DNA of 64,000 bases from Nitzschia sp. DOCU1 (lineage: Eukaryota > Bacillariophyta > Bacillariophyceae > Bacillariales > Bacillariaceae): NCBI GenBank assembly GCA_951394045.1, contig OX595994.1:496001-560000 (forward strand), in the 5' to 3' direction. Shown piece by piece: positions 11,309 to 21,800 of the stretch. How positions within the stretch are numbered: position 1 is the stretch's first letter; every line of letters starts with the position of its first letter. The translations under genes were made by a program, and so were the position numbers. The notes under the pieces were generated by a model. The model searched no databases. It saw only the letters and a list, made by a program, of their open reading frames with translations, and was not told the DNA's origin.

Positions 11309-14300
11309 ATGCCATTCAGGCCGCCTCCGCCGAGCTTGAATGACAGCGCCAGTGGCGCATGGGTGCGCCCCGCAGCGGCAAAGTTATCCCCTGACGATGA
11401 AGAAACCGCCGAACAATATCGAAAGATGTTAAAAATGGGCATGTCAGAGGGTGCAGTTACGCAGAAGATGCAAATGTACGGCGTTGGTCAGCATATTATT
11501 GATGCAGTCTTCCCAGAAGAAGAAGAACCAGAGCCAGAGCCCAAGGCGACTCCAGCCGTTACAGAGGATAGTGATGACGACGCTGCGGCACTTTTTAACA
11601 TGGCCGGTTCAGTACCAGCTGCCAAAACAGTTGATGAATCACAGAGCTTAGCAGGAGAAGAAGAAGAAATGGTTGAAAAGTACAAGAAAATGTTTAAGAT
11701 GGGCATGCCAGAGGGCGCTGTTATTCAAAAGATGTCGGTGGACGAGGTACCGCAGCATGTGCAAGATGCCGTCCTTGCCCCAACTCCAGAGCCTGCACAG
11801 TCAGGAGGATTGACAGCTGAGGAAGAAGAAATGGTTGAAAAGTACAAGAAAATGTTTAAGATGGGTATGCCGGAAGGTGCTGTTATTCAAAAGATGTCGG
11901 TGGATGAAGTACCAAAGCACGTCCAGGATGCCGTTCTTGCTCCAGGTCCTCAGGAAGATGCACCAGTAATAAAAGACGAAGCAAGCAAAACTGAGACAGT
12001 GTCCGAGGAAGCAACTTTGACGGAAGACGAACAGCAAATGGTCACGAAGTATAAAAACATGTTCAAGATGGGCATGCCGAAGGGTGCAGTTGTTCGAAAA
12101 ATGGACACAGATGATGTGCCGGAACATGTTCGGAAAGCTGTGCTAACTTCCTTAGAAGGGGAACCTGATCCGTCAAAGAAGGTTGTTCTAACGGAGGCGG
12201 AGGAAGAAATGAAGACCATGTACAAAAAGATGATCAAAATGGGCATGCCGGAAGGTGCTGTGGCGCAAAAGATGAAGACCGACGAAGTACCACAACACAT
12301 CCAGGACGCAGTGCTTGCTCCTGAGGAAACCGAGCAAGTCAAGGAGGAATTGAAGGAAACGAGCGTACCGCTGCCAGTCCCTGTGGCTTCAGAACCTGCA
12401 ACCGACGTTACAGCCGGCATGCCAATGGACGGGAACGACGCTGAAGGGAATGCTGAGACTCAAGAGGTCTTCGAAGAGGAATATTTCTCCGAAGAAAGTA
12501 TGGCAGAAGATGAAGAAACCTATGAAGAGGAATATGAAGATGAAGAGGTACTGGAAGATTCAAAACCGATACTTCAAGAACCAAACGAAAATTTGGCCTC
12601 GCTTGGCGAAGACGAGAAAGACGAGAAGACAGAAAGCAGCCCCCCTCAAGCCGCCGGCATGATTGCAATTCGCGAGCGTGATGATCTGCCAGAGCCTAGT
12701 GATGATTTGCAAGATTTACCAGAGCCCAGTGATCCTATTAGTGAAACACAAGATGCATTCGAGGACGAACACCCAATGGACGAAGAGGAAGGGGACGGCT
12801 ATTTCGAAGACGTCGAGGACGAAGTGGAAGTGGAAGAGGAGGAAAATATAGTCGCTAGTCAGCCTCAACTGGACGAGGAAGTTGGAACAAGAACTTATCA
12901 GGCGTCAAAAGCTACAGCTGCGACAAACAGTCGAGCAAGACGGAAACATCCTGACCAAGTCTTCCACCGGCTCGTCTTTCTGGCATACGTTTTGATGATT
13001 GGAGGCGGCATTGCAGTTTGTCTTTACTTTTTGGTATTTGAAGACGACGAAAATGACAGTTCGCCTACGCCAAAAGGAACACCTACAACTCCGCTTGCTC
13101 CTATCGACTCTGACACCTGCGATTTCTCGGATGTCGACATGCCACATGTGATTGATCAGTGTCGATGCAACGGCACGATCTCCATAATTGCAGAAGACGT
13201 GGAACAGCGATACGAGCGTCACCTTGAGGAATTTGTTCCACTTATCTACCAGAATTATGATGAGTCAATTTCCTCGTGTTCGGTTCGGAACCAGGCACTT
13301 GTTTGGCTCTCAACTGCCAACGACTTTCAATTCAGTGAGGCTGCTCGGAGCGAGAGATTTGCATTAGCTAATCTTTTCATTGGTACGAAAGGCGCCGAAT
13401 GGACCGAGTCGGAAAATTGGCTCTCAGAAGCACCAGCGTGCAATTGGTATGGAATCACTTGTTCAGCTGGAAAAGTCAATAAGATCGAATTGCCATCGAA
13501 TAATCTTGATGGACCGGTAAGTCGAATCAGAAGAACTAAACTGAGGAATTTGCCTTCTGATCTCACTTCGATCGCTTTTTCTGCTGTAGATCCCAAGTGA
13601 AATTTTGATTCTCCTAAATCTGTCCAGCTTGGAGCTCTCTGGCAATGTTCTGAATGGACCTATTCCAAAAGAAGTCTTCTTTCTAACTCTGCTAAAGTTC
13701 CTTTTCCTGCAAGATAATCAATTCGAAGGCGAAATTCCGTTGACAATTCAGCAAGCCACCTCGCTGGAAGAAATAGATCTTTCTTCCAACAATCTCGGTG
13801 GCACAATTCCTGACGAGATTGAAAAAGCTACAAGTTTAGCGAACTTAAATTTGGCGGACAACGGCTTCCGCGGAAGCATACCTTCCTCCGTGTTTGCGCT
13901 CCCCGACTTGAAGAGTCTCCAATTGCAGTCCAATCAGCTTGAAGGCTCCATTCCGTCCAGTATAAGCAGGGCCTCTTCTTTGATAGAGCTCAATTTGAGC
14001 TCAAACTATCTCGTTGGCTCTATGCCGTCATCACTTGGATCGTTGACCAGTCTCGAACGCCTCTTCCTCCAAAATCTGGACCTAGATGGTATCTTGCCTG
14101 GAAATCTCTTCGAAAAGTTGTCGAACATGATCCAGTTAGTCATTGCTGAGACGGGCATCAATGGTTCGCTCCCGAGCTCCCTTGGTCGAATGTCGAATAT
14201 CGAAATCTTGGACCTTCACGCGAATCGTTTCCGCGAAGAAATTCCAGATGAAATTGGCAAGCTTGATACTCTTGGTAAGTTCAGTAGGTGGTCGCCTTGG

Positions 14301-14724
14301 AGAGTCTTTGATCGCACTCCGATTTCTAATGGCTCCGTGCTTTTTCCTTTCGCCCTGAAGAAATACTTGATCTAAGCGGAAACTTCTTCTCTGGCGCCAT
14401 TCCTACTGAGCTGGGTGACCTTTCCACGCTAATTGAATTGCGTCTTAATGACAACTCCTTCACAGGTAGTATCCCCGGGGCCTTGGGTGGTCTGAATACA
14501 TTAGGTAAGTGTAGTCGTCCCACCGCCAATTTTTCACTACTCATCAAACTCACACGCAGTCTACGACACGCACAGAAACATTAACATTGGACGGAAATCT
14601 TATCCAAGGAAGCGTCCCTTCCCGAGTTTGCGATTTGAGAGACGAGAGCTTGAATGAATTCATTGTTGATTGCAAACCTGTTGACTGTGAAATACCCGAA
14701 TGTTGCACAAGTTGTCGGGACTAA
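11309..14724 (+). CDS. LRR single-pass membrane protein with five KMGMPEGAV repeats
   Basis: Exons 11309-13516, 13590-14274, 14361-14504 and 14576-14724 join in frame to about 1061 residues; introns are 73, 86 and 71 nt with GT-AG ends. Five copies of the 40-residue YKKMFKMGMPEGAV unit lie at about residues 27, 113, 167, 235 and 293; the first and fourth are the most diverged. A long Glu/Asp-rich linker follows, then one membrane helix at about 550-578 (VFLAYVLMIGGGIAV), a Cys-containing juxtamembrane cap (PHVIDQCRC, NWYGITC) and about ten LRRs, ending in a Cys-rich tail (DCEIPECCTSC). The last two introns both split a GAA codon at the same LRR position. It is a paralogue of the gene at 1-2518. 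It looks receptor-like, but no kinase or other enzymatic domain is seen. It ends 61 bp from the convergent AlkB fusion gene. Confidence 0.9.
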
Positions 14725-14785
14725 AAGTAGACCGCTCTTCTATGTATTGAAAACTCCTTTTCGAGAAATAGAATACTGCTAGATG

Positions 14786-16870
14786 CTACTTTGCATCAAT
14801 GTCGCCAACGGTCTCCATGTGCAGCGCCTGGTAGATTTCCGGGCTTACTGTGACGTATTGATTCATGTAGGCCAATTGCCCTTTGATGTTCTCACGGACT
14901 ACATCTCTAGCCAACTTCTCGACAACAATGATCGAAGGCAGGTTATTCGTCGTTCTTACCACATTCACGCTCAGCAACTTGTATCGCCCGCTTAACTTGT
15001 CGACGATGCGGCTGGTCTGCAGTCCACGCAAGACCAACATGACAACTCGAGCCCCCGGCTTCAAAACATACCAAGCCGTCCGCAAGAAAATTTCATACAG
15101 CGTGCCGAGATCCGAAACGCTGTTCCTCTGACCAGTTTGGACTCCCCAAGGCAAGTTGGTGATGATGGCATCGACAGACTCGTCTCCCACATGACGGCGG
15201 AGGGCTCGTGCGTCCGAACATTCAAATTTACAAACGTCGGGACCAAAGTTTTCCGCCAAAGCATTCTCTCTCGAACCAATAGCGCTCTTTTTGGAAACAT
15301 CAAGACCGATACAAAATAATCGCTTCTGATAGACTTCGAGTGCTTCCAAAAGAAGCGTTCCGCTACCGCAGAATGGATCAAGTACAGTATTGCCTTTTTG
15401 TATATTGCCTAACCGGACCATGACATAAGCAATATTCGTCTTGACTGTGACGGCATTTCGAAACTTGAGAAAATGACGATCCTTACTGAGATCCGAGACA
15501 TTTAGCTGCGTTCCGACAATCACGCGGTACCCCACAATTTCGATTCGAACGCAGATATCGTAGTCTTCCATTTTGGCCCGTACGTTTCTAGGGAAGTAGT
15601 ATTCCGCTAGAGACCCACCCATTTCTGCCTCCACTTGTGGACCCTTGAAAGCGTGTGGACCACCGATACGGTCACACGTTGCACGGAAAGTTCCACCTCC
15701 CTGGGATGCCAACAACTCTAATGATGGAATGACCACTTCCTTGCTCACGATCTTTCCCTTAAAGTACGCATATAGCATTTCAGCGTCTACGAGGTCAGGC
15801 GTCGGTGCATCTTCTGTACAACATACTTGCATATTGAAATCAAAGTGGTATTCAAGAACATGGTGAGCCGACTTGGCCGTCAAGAGCAGCTTGATAGTTT
15901 CAGTGCGGATATCGGTTGGAACCCCATCCAAAGGAGCGCAGCACGCCACACATCCATCCATCAACAAGGGACGTGAAATGACTCTCCACAACTCTTCCAT
16001 CCCAGACGCTTCCAACATTTCTTGTACCTCGGCGGCACAAAAATTTTCCGTGCCCAAGTTTGTCTTGAGAAGGAAGCAAATGGTGGGATAGTCAGGGTCC
16101 AGCGTTTCCGTTTTGACGTCGTCTCCAAATACCCGCGACGATTGTATCGTCTGTTGGTTGTGTCCCACTGTACCCCCAGCAGATGACCATCCCTCGGCAC
16201 TCGGCGGAGCCCCTTCTGTAATGTTCGCTAGCCAATCGTCCCTTTGTTCGTGCTGCAATTCTCCTTCCGTCGTGAATGATTTGCACCGAAAGGTAAGATT
16301 GATTCTCCCCTCCTCCACTTCGGGTTGCTTTGGTACAGAGTGCAAATATTCATGCTGACAGATATTTTCCATGACAACAATTGATCCATTCGGCATGTCA
16401 AATGACGCTCGATCCTGCGGCCCTGTCGTTTTGTTTCGAATCTGAAACTGCCTGGTACAACCCAAACTGATCGAGGCAATCGGCGTCGTCCTTCCAATCT
16501 CTTCTCGATCCGAATGCCATCCAATGCGTTGTTGTCCATTTTCGTAGTAGTTTAGCAAACAAACATTGAATTCGACGCGCTGTTGTGTGTGCTGAAAATA
16601 CCAATCTTGGGCGGCGTGTTGCAGTTTCTGGACGGTTTCTGGAAAGCCGAGCTGCGCCGCGCCAGGGGCATCTCGATATTGATAAGAGTGATCAGCTAGC
16701 TCGCGATGATGATGAAGACACACCCAGCGATTAATCTTGGATGTTTTCTCCCATTTGATCGAGTGCAGTAAATCTTTGTAGTAGGCTTGCGCCGTGTCAT
16801 CCGGGAGAAAATCCGAGTCGAAGTAGACGCACGGCTTGGCGAGGGGAACGACGAACTTTGGGTCGACCAT
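14786..16870 (-). CDS. AlkB dioxygenase-THUMP-RNA methyltransferase fusion
   Basis: A single exon of 694 residues. The ATG at 16870 is used; the frame extends six codons upstream only through GTG. Residues about 20-200 are an AlkB-type Fe(II)/2-oxoglutarate dioxygenase: WHSD supplies the HxD metal pair (about 118-120), HEYLHS the distal His (about 176), and RINLTFR the 2-oxoglutarate-binding arginines. Residues about 250-460 look like a THUMP region. Residues about 490-660 are a Rossmann methyltransferase of the UPF0020/Trm14 type, with DPFCGSGT (SAM loop, about 498) and NLPWG (about 572, the catalytic N/D-P-P-Y-type motif). THUMP plus this fold is typical of tRNA guanosine N2-methyltransferases, so tRNA is the likely substrate of both halves. 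The AlkB target is not deducible. ALKBH8 also couples AlkB to a methyltransferase, but of a different family. Confidence 0.88.
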   Translation of the reverse strand: MVDPKFVVPLAKPCVYFDSDFLPDDTAQAYYKDLLHSIKWEKTSKINRWVCLHHHRELADHSYQYRDAPGAAQLGFPETVQKLQHAAQDWYFQHTQQRVEFNVCLLNYYENGQQRIGWHSDREEIGRTTPIASISLGCTRQFQIRNKTTGPQDRASFDMPNGSIVVMENICQHEYLHSVPKQPEVEEGRINLTFRCKSFTTEGELQHEQRDDWLANITEGAPPSAEGWSSAGGTVGHNQQTIQSSRVFGDDVKTETLDPDYPTICFLLKTNLGTENFCAAEVQEMLEASGMEELWRVISRPLLMDGCVACCAPLDGVPTDIRTETIKLLLTAKSAHHVLEYHFDFNMQVCCTEDAPTPDLVDAEMLYAYFKGKIVSKEVVIPSLELLASQGGGTFRATCDRIGGPHAFKGPQVEAEMGGSLAEYYFPRNVRAKMEDYDICVRIEIVGYRVIVGTQLNVSDLSKDRHFLKFRNAVTVKTNIAYVMVRLGNIQKGNTVLDPFCGSGTLLLEALEVYQKRLFCIGLDVSKKSAIGSRENALAENFGPDVCKFECSDARALRRHVGDESVDAIITNLPWGVQTGQRNSVSDLGTLYEIFLRTAWYVLKPGARVVMLVLRGLQTSRIVDKLSGRYKLLSVNVVRTTNNLPSIIVVEKLARDVVRENIKGQLAYMNQYVTVSPEIYQALHMETVGDIDAK

Positions 16871-17102
16871 TTTGTAGACTTGCAACACAACTACAAGTAA
16901 CGATAGTCTCTTTAGTAGCCAGAGACAATAACTAGCAGCTGCTTAGTGCTTGCGTATGCAACTTTTTGTCGTTCGGGGCGGACATGCTACGAAGAGGCCA
17001 TGGTCGGCGTCAAGATCTTTTGGGTAACTTGCCACACTGACGGATGGGGAAATGAAAAATACTATGGAGGTCGAAGTCGATTCGGCGCGCAGTGCTTGGA
17101 AC

Positions 17103-17202
17103 TTAGCATAAGTATTCTACGCAGAGCTTCAAATTTAGCATAAGTATTCCACGCAGAGCTTCAAATTTAGCATAAGTATGTACGCAGAGCTACGAATTTA
17201 GC
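17103..17202. repeat. 32-bp tandem repeat, about 3 copies
   Basis: Units start at 17103, 17135 and 17167, with the first bases of a fourth at 17198. The unit reads TTAGCATAAGTATTCYACGC followed by AGAGCTTCAAAT. The first two copies differ at one base; the third has an AGTATGTACGC variant and a 1-base deletion. Confidence 0.9.
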
Positions 17203-17278
17203 TTCACCCGCGCATCGCGTTGCTTCGGAACCACGCACAATAACACAACAATAACCAAAGAGTGGCGAACGCGGCTGT

Positions 17279-17550
17279 TCCGAAATCGCGTGGTTGCAAA
17301 ATAGTGTGTTACGAAACTGCGTGTTGTGAAATCTCGGGAAATCACTGGAGTTACGAAAGCGCGTCTTGCGAAATCGCGTTGTGGTGCGAAAGGGCTTCTT
17401 ATGAAATCTTGTTTTACGAAATTGCGTCTTGTGAAGTCTTAGGAAATCGCGTAGTGTTACGAAAGCGAGTGGTGCGAAATCGCGTCTTACGAAATATTGT
17501 GTTCCGAAAAGCGTGCATTGCGAAATATAGTGTGACGAAAGCGCGTGCTC
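17279..17550. repeat. Degenerate CGAAATCGCGT array
   Basis: About 16 imperfect copies of (T/G)(A/T)(C/G)GAAA(T/G)CGCGT with a spacing of roughly 15-18 bp, for example at 17279, 17353, 17371, 17457 and 17474. An open plus-strand frame across it repeats CYEIASCEI-like residues, probably a by-product of the repeat rather than a protein. Confidence 0.7.
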
Positions 17551-18259
17551 TACTAGCTACCGATAGTACTTGCGTCGTCTACTGGGGCCGTGAATTAGTG
17601 TAATGTCAATGATGATGCTCTGGCTAGCACTGGCGTCGTTGACGCCGACGCCCCCGCCGCTATAGTCATAAAGTAACATAACAAGACAGAGCAAGAACAT
17701 TAGCAGTGATGTGGCTGGCATCGCTATTGCTCTCGCAGATCTAGCTAGCTAGAGTAGTGGTGTTATTCGTTGAGTGAATGTAGTCATACAGCTCGAGGAG
17801 CATGCAGCTTACAGATCTTTCAGAGAGATCCAAAGCGATCCTCGTGGCTGTCTCGGCAAGAAGAATAGCAAGGATCTTAGTTTACCAGAAAGCGATTCCG
17901 CGCTTCGCGCGGAATCGAGCTAATCAAAATCTCACAGTGTGGAAAATTTGCCGATCTTTTGGGTGGTTGTGGCTTGCGAGATCCGGGTTCGGAATGTGGC
18001 GAACTCAAGTTGAGTCCGTCCAGTCGATGGCGGATGACGAACGGACCGCGAGCGGGCCCGCTCACGACCGCGCAACAGAGCATGACGTCATACAGTAGGT
18101 CCTACCGATTTCAAATTCCGGACTTGCAAAGAAGCGTCTCCCGATCACCATGAGTGATGGTATTCTGTCATCGTCGACAAAACAACCATACATACACAAA
18201 TCAAAACTTTCAGGTAGCTATCGCATAAGTCTTATTCTGATGAGAGGCCACTGCTGCTC

Positions 18260-18835
18260 ATGAGAAAGTGGCTTACGTCCACCTTTGCGAAATCTTCATC
18301 GGCTGCTGTCGGCGGCAGTGATAATGACTCGGAGAAGCAGCAGCAGCAGCCGCCATTAGGGCCTTTGCACCCGGAAAAGACTGTTGTTCGATTGGATCCA
18401 CTAGAAGTCCCCACTGACGCTGGAGGCTCGGGTGATGAACCCCAGGAAAGTGGCAAAGACGAGCCCATTTCAGAGTCTGGTCCGTCCAAGAACAATGCTG
18501 ACAGTTGGGCCCAAACGGGCTTGACCTCGGTAGATGCTGAAATGGAGGAATGTACTGCCAGTGCCGAGTCCTACTTTGAAGCACGAGAAGTTATCGCCGA
18601 AACAGACATAGAGATGGGTGAAAGGGCAAAGGCAAAACGGATTAACAAGCAACAAAAACGCTTGGATAAAGCGATGCGTACAGCACGAGCTGATTTTGCA
18701 TTACACCTTGCCGTTGAGACCATCCTGGCAGGAGCCGCTGTGGCGATTGTACTAGTGATCGGAGGACTAGAACGGCTTGCCAAGAACGAGTTCTATGCTG
18801 GTCGATGCACTGGTCTAAGATTACTTTTACTTTAA
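18260..18835 (+). CDS. Small acidic protein with C-terminal membrane segment (tentative)
   Basis: A 191-codon frame from ATG 18260. It has a Ser/Gln/acidic N-terminal half, a charged predicted helix (about residues 95-150: EAREVIAETDIEMGER, KRINKQQKRLDKAM) and then one hydrophobic segment near the C-terminus (about 157-173, VETILAGAAVAIVLVIGG). That layout fits a tail-anchored protein. The stop overlaps the 3' end of the convergent CHAT gene by 9 bp. I recognise no family. The last 15-20 residues may be wrong if a 3' intron exists (a GT follows TTCTATGCTG near 18800). It could be a chance frame, but the helical and membrane patterns argue for a gene. Confidence 0.5.
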   Translation: MRKWLTSTFAKSSSAAVGGSDNDSEKQQQQPPLGPLHPEKTVVRLDPLEVPTDAGGSGDEPQESGKDEPISESGPSKNNADSWAQTGLTSVDAEMEECTASAESYFEAREVIAETDIEMGERAKAKRINKQQKRLDKAMRTARADFALHLAVETILAGAAVAIVLVIGGLERLAKNEFYAGRCTGLRLLLL

Positions 18836-21800
18836 ATTCGTCGATAGTACCAACTCCATCCTTTTCTTCTCGTATTTCTCGAGTTTTATTGTACTCTCTC
18901 GGGCGTTCGCTACGTTGTAATCATCAAATGCTATTCGCTTCTTGGCAGTGTACCGACGAATCAGCTCCTCCAGTTGTGAGATGGAGTAGATTGGTCCCTC
19001 TTCAAAGTCGGAAAAATCTTTGATCATTTCATTGGTAGCCAACTCTTCGGCTTGTATTCGCTTTTGTACGGCTTTTTGCTGTTCCAAATTCTGGATCGCA
19101 CGTTCCGTCAAACCCATTTCAAAGGCACGCTCCTTTTCTTCTTGGTATTCACGCTCTTGACGCTTCAGCGATGAAACCTCAGGATAATCATCCCTGAGCT
19201 TTGCAACGTCGTCGCATACACCCTGCAGTTTTCTTGCCAGAATAGTATCCTCGTTCCGGATTGCTTCCTTCAAACTATGAGTCAATAACTTTTCCTTCTG
19301 GACCAACTCGGCTCGAGTTGCAAACGTCAATACACAGGGGTCCTTGTTGCTAATCATTTGCAGCCGCTCGAAATCATGTAAGGTCAGTTTCATGGCCGCG
19401 TCACGAATCGTCTCCGGTTTACCATTGCCAACGAGCCACTCGATTTCTTTTCTCCAAAGGCGGTTGCTATCATGAGCAGCTAGGAGCTTTTTGTACAATG
19501 TGGCTTCTTCATGAATCTCAGCTCGCGTCTGCACTTTCATAGTCGAACGGATGTAGAAGAAAAATGCAAGGGTGGATGCAATGTCAAGGGGACCAGTCTC
19601 GATGGTCGCTGTGGTACAAGGAATTACGCTATCCGTCAGCACGTCGTCGCTTGACCCTACTAGAATAATCTTCACGGTAGCGTTGTTTTCAAGGACAAGC
19701 CTCACAAAATTGTGAACATCTGGCATCTTTCGAGCCTCGAGAACAAGAATCAAGCGGCGGCCAAGCAGGCGATCTAAAATTCTACAAATGGTGCGGGTGT
19801 CGTTCTCTTGTTCAGGTGCTTCACAGAGCCTTTCGAACAAGTCCGACAAGACAGCCTCACTAGCATCACGAACAACTGTGGGGAACCACAAGATTTTTTC
19901 AACATCTTGAATATGCCGCCTTTCTGCAATATAGTGACATACATATCGCACAAGCGTTTTCTTTCCGATCCTTCTGCCACCCCAGACGCGCACGAGGCGA
20001 GAGTTTCTCAGTCCCCGCATAATCTCATAGGCATCGATTTGCCGCCCGAAGAAATCCACTGGAGCTGGAATGCTTATATTCCAAGACTCTTTGCCTCGGA
20101 TGCGTGACGCCTCACATGACGGTCCCTCAGGATTGGCTCTGAGTCGAAATGAATGGTCGCCATCTTCAGGCAATAGGCGAAATTTATCCATTTCCGTCAT
20201 CAGATCTTCCCTGCCCAGAATACTCGAATTCCGAATATCGGTCTGTGCACGGTCGAACGATGCCTGAACTGTATATCCACTGGCAAAAGCTCTCCAAAAC
20301 GACTTCTGAAAGGCGATTGTTGTTTCCACGCGAATGGCTTTATCCCATTCACAGCAAATGACATGATCTACTCCCGCTTCAATGAGGCCTACGCCAATTC
20401 TCTCCGAATGGCATGCAGATATGAAAGCAAATTTCAGTCCCCTTTGTCGAACACAGATCCAAGCTTTGATCTGGTCGACCGTCAACCATTGTGCACCACC
20501 ACATTCGTCTTCAATCACCAAGTGATTGGGATCTCCATGACATGATATGTGCACAATGGTGACGTCATCCCTAGCAAGCACTGCTCCCAGCCTGTCGTAG
20601 GTGCAGATATCGAAAATACATTCGATATTTGCACCGGCTTCCTCGAAGGCCTTGCTGATGACTCTTCTCTCAGCCGCGTTGTCGAGTCGCACAATCCCGA
20701 AAAACTTGCCCTCGCGATCCCACTTCACTAGAGGCGAGGACTGAAGAAATGCAATTTTGTCAACAATAGGCTTCTGCTTCTTGCCCCTGGAGCTCGACCT
20801 CCTTTCCAAGGGAGAGGGTGGTGTCCGACTACTGTCACTGCCGCCGCATTCGTCATCGTCCGGATCTTCCGATTCCCCTTTCCTATGTTTACGACCACCT
20901 TTCTTGTTTTGCCGACGCCCTTTCCCTTTCTTTGATAAGTTAGGTGGCCGGTGGCCTGCTTTGCCCTTTGCCAGACCCACGACCGCATCCGTACGACTGC
21001 CTCGATCTGAGGCCGCGTCAGCAAGATCTTTACCCGCGATGGTTCTACTGTCTGAACTCGGTGGACTTTCCAACAGCGACATAAAATTTGATGTCTCTTG
21101 CTCGAAGCCAGTGTATTCGCTTGACAATGCTACAAGAATGTGCTTAACAGCTTCCCGGCAATGCAAAGGAAAGTTCACAGCGGCTCGAAAAAGCAGAGGT
21201 AAAGCCAGCCTTGATTGCACGCAAAGCATCTTCAACGTTGGAGGTTCTGATGCATAATGCCGGAGCAATTCAGTGGCAGTGGCTTGAACCTCCCCATATA
21301 GTGGAAAGTGTATCAAGCACTTTAGTATGAGCGAAAACTGTAGCTCACTTAAGCTGGGTCTTGTCATTCTGCCCGTGAGAACGGCACCTAGCGCATGTAG
21401 GGACGAGGCGACAACTTGAGCTTGTTTGAAATGGGAAAGAAGCCCGTAGAAAATAGCTTCCTTGAACTGTTCAACAACTTCATCGGCAACCAACGGGGCT
21501 AGACACACTAGTGCGGCATGAGCGGCAAGCTGAAGCTGCTCGTCTGGGAGGTGTGCCAAAAGACAGTTAAGGACTGGGGCAGCTTCCCAAATAATATCCA
21601 CCATGCACTTCGACATTGCTGGAATTAGAAGACAACAACTATACTGTACCTGGCGAGAGCCGAGATGATACGCCATCGCCTTGCCGATTTTCTCGGCGAA
21701 TCCGTTTGTGTTGGTCATCGTAGCCACCAGATCAACGCTGCGCGAAGAGCACGCAAGAGCAAGCGTCAAGGCGGATGATATCACTTCTTCATCCCCGGGG

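Larger units (their letters stand above)
16871..18259. other. Intergenic with tandem repeats
   Basis: It holds the 32-bp tandem array at 17103-17202 and the degenerate CGAAATCGCGT array at about 17279-17550. Beyond these I see no credible gene; plus-strand frames at 17262-17603 and 17802-18098 look like chance or repeat-driven frames. A short perfect inverted repeat (GGTCCTACC with flanks) lies near 18097. Confidence 0.5.

Noticed and set aside
17262..17603. Plus-strand frame with CYEIASCEI-like repeats
   Set aside because: The peptide periodicity follows the underlying degenerate DNA repeat, and the array has irregular spacing not typical of selection on a protein.
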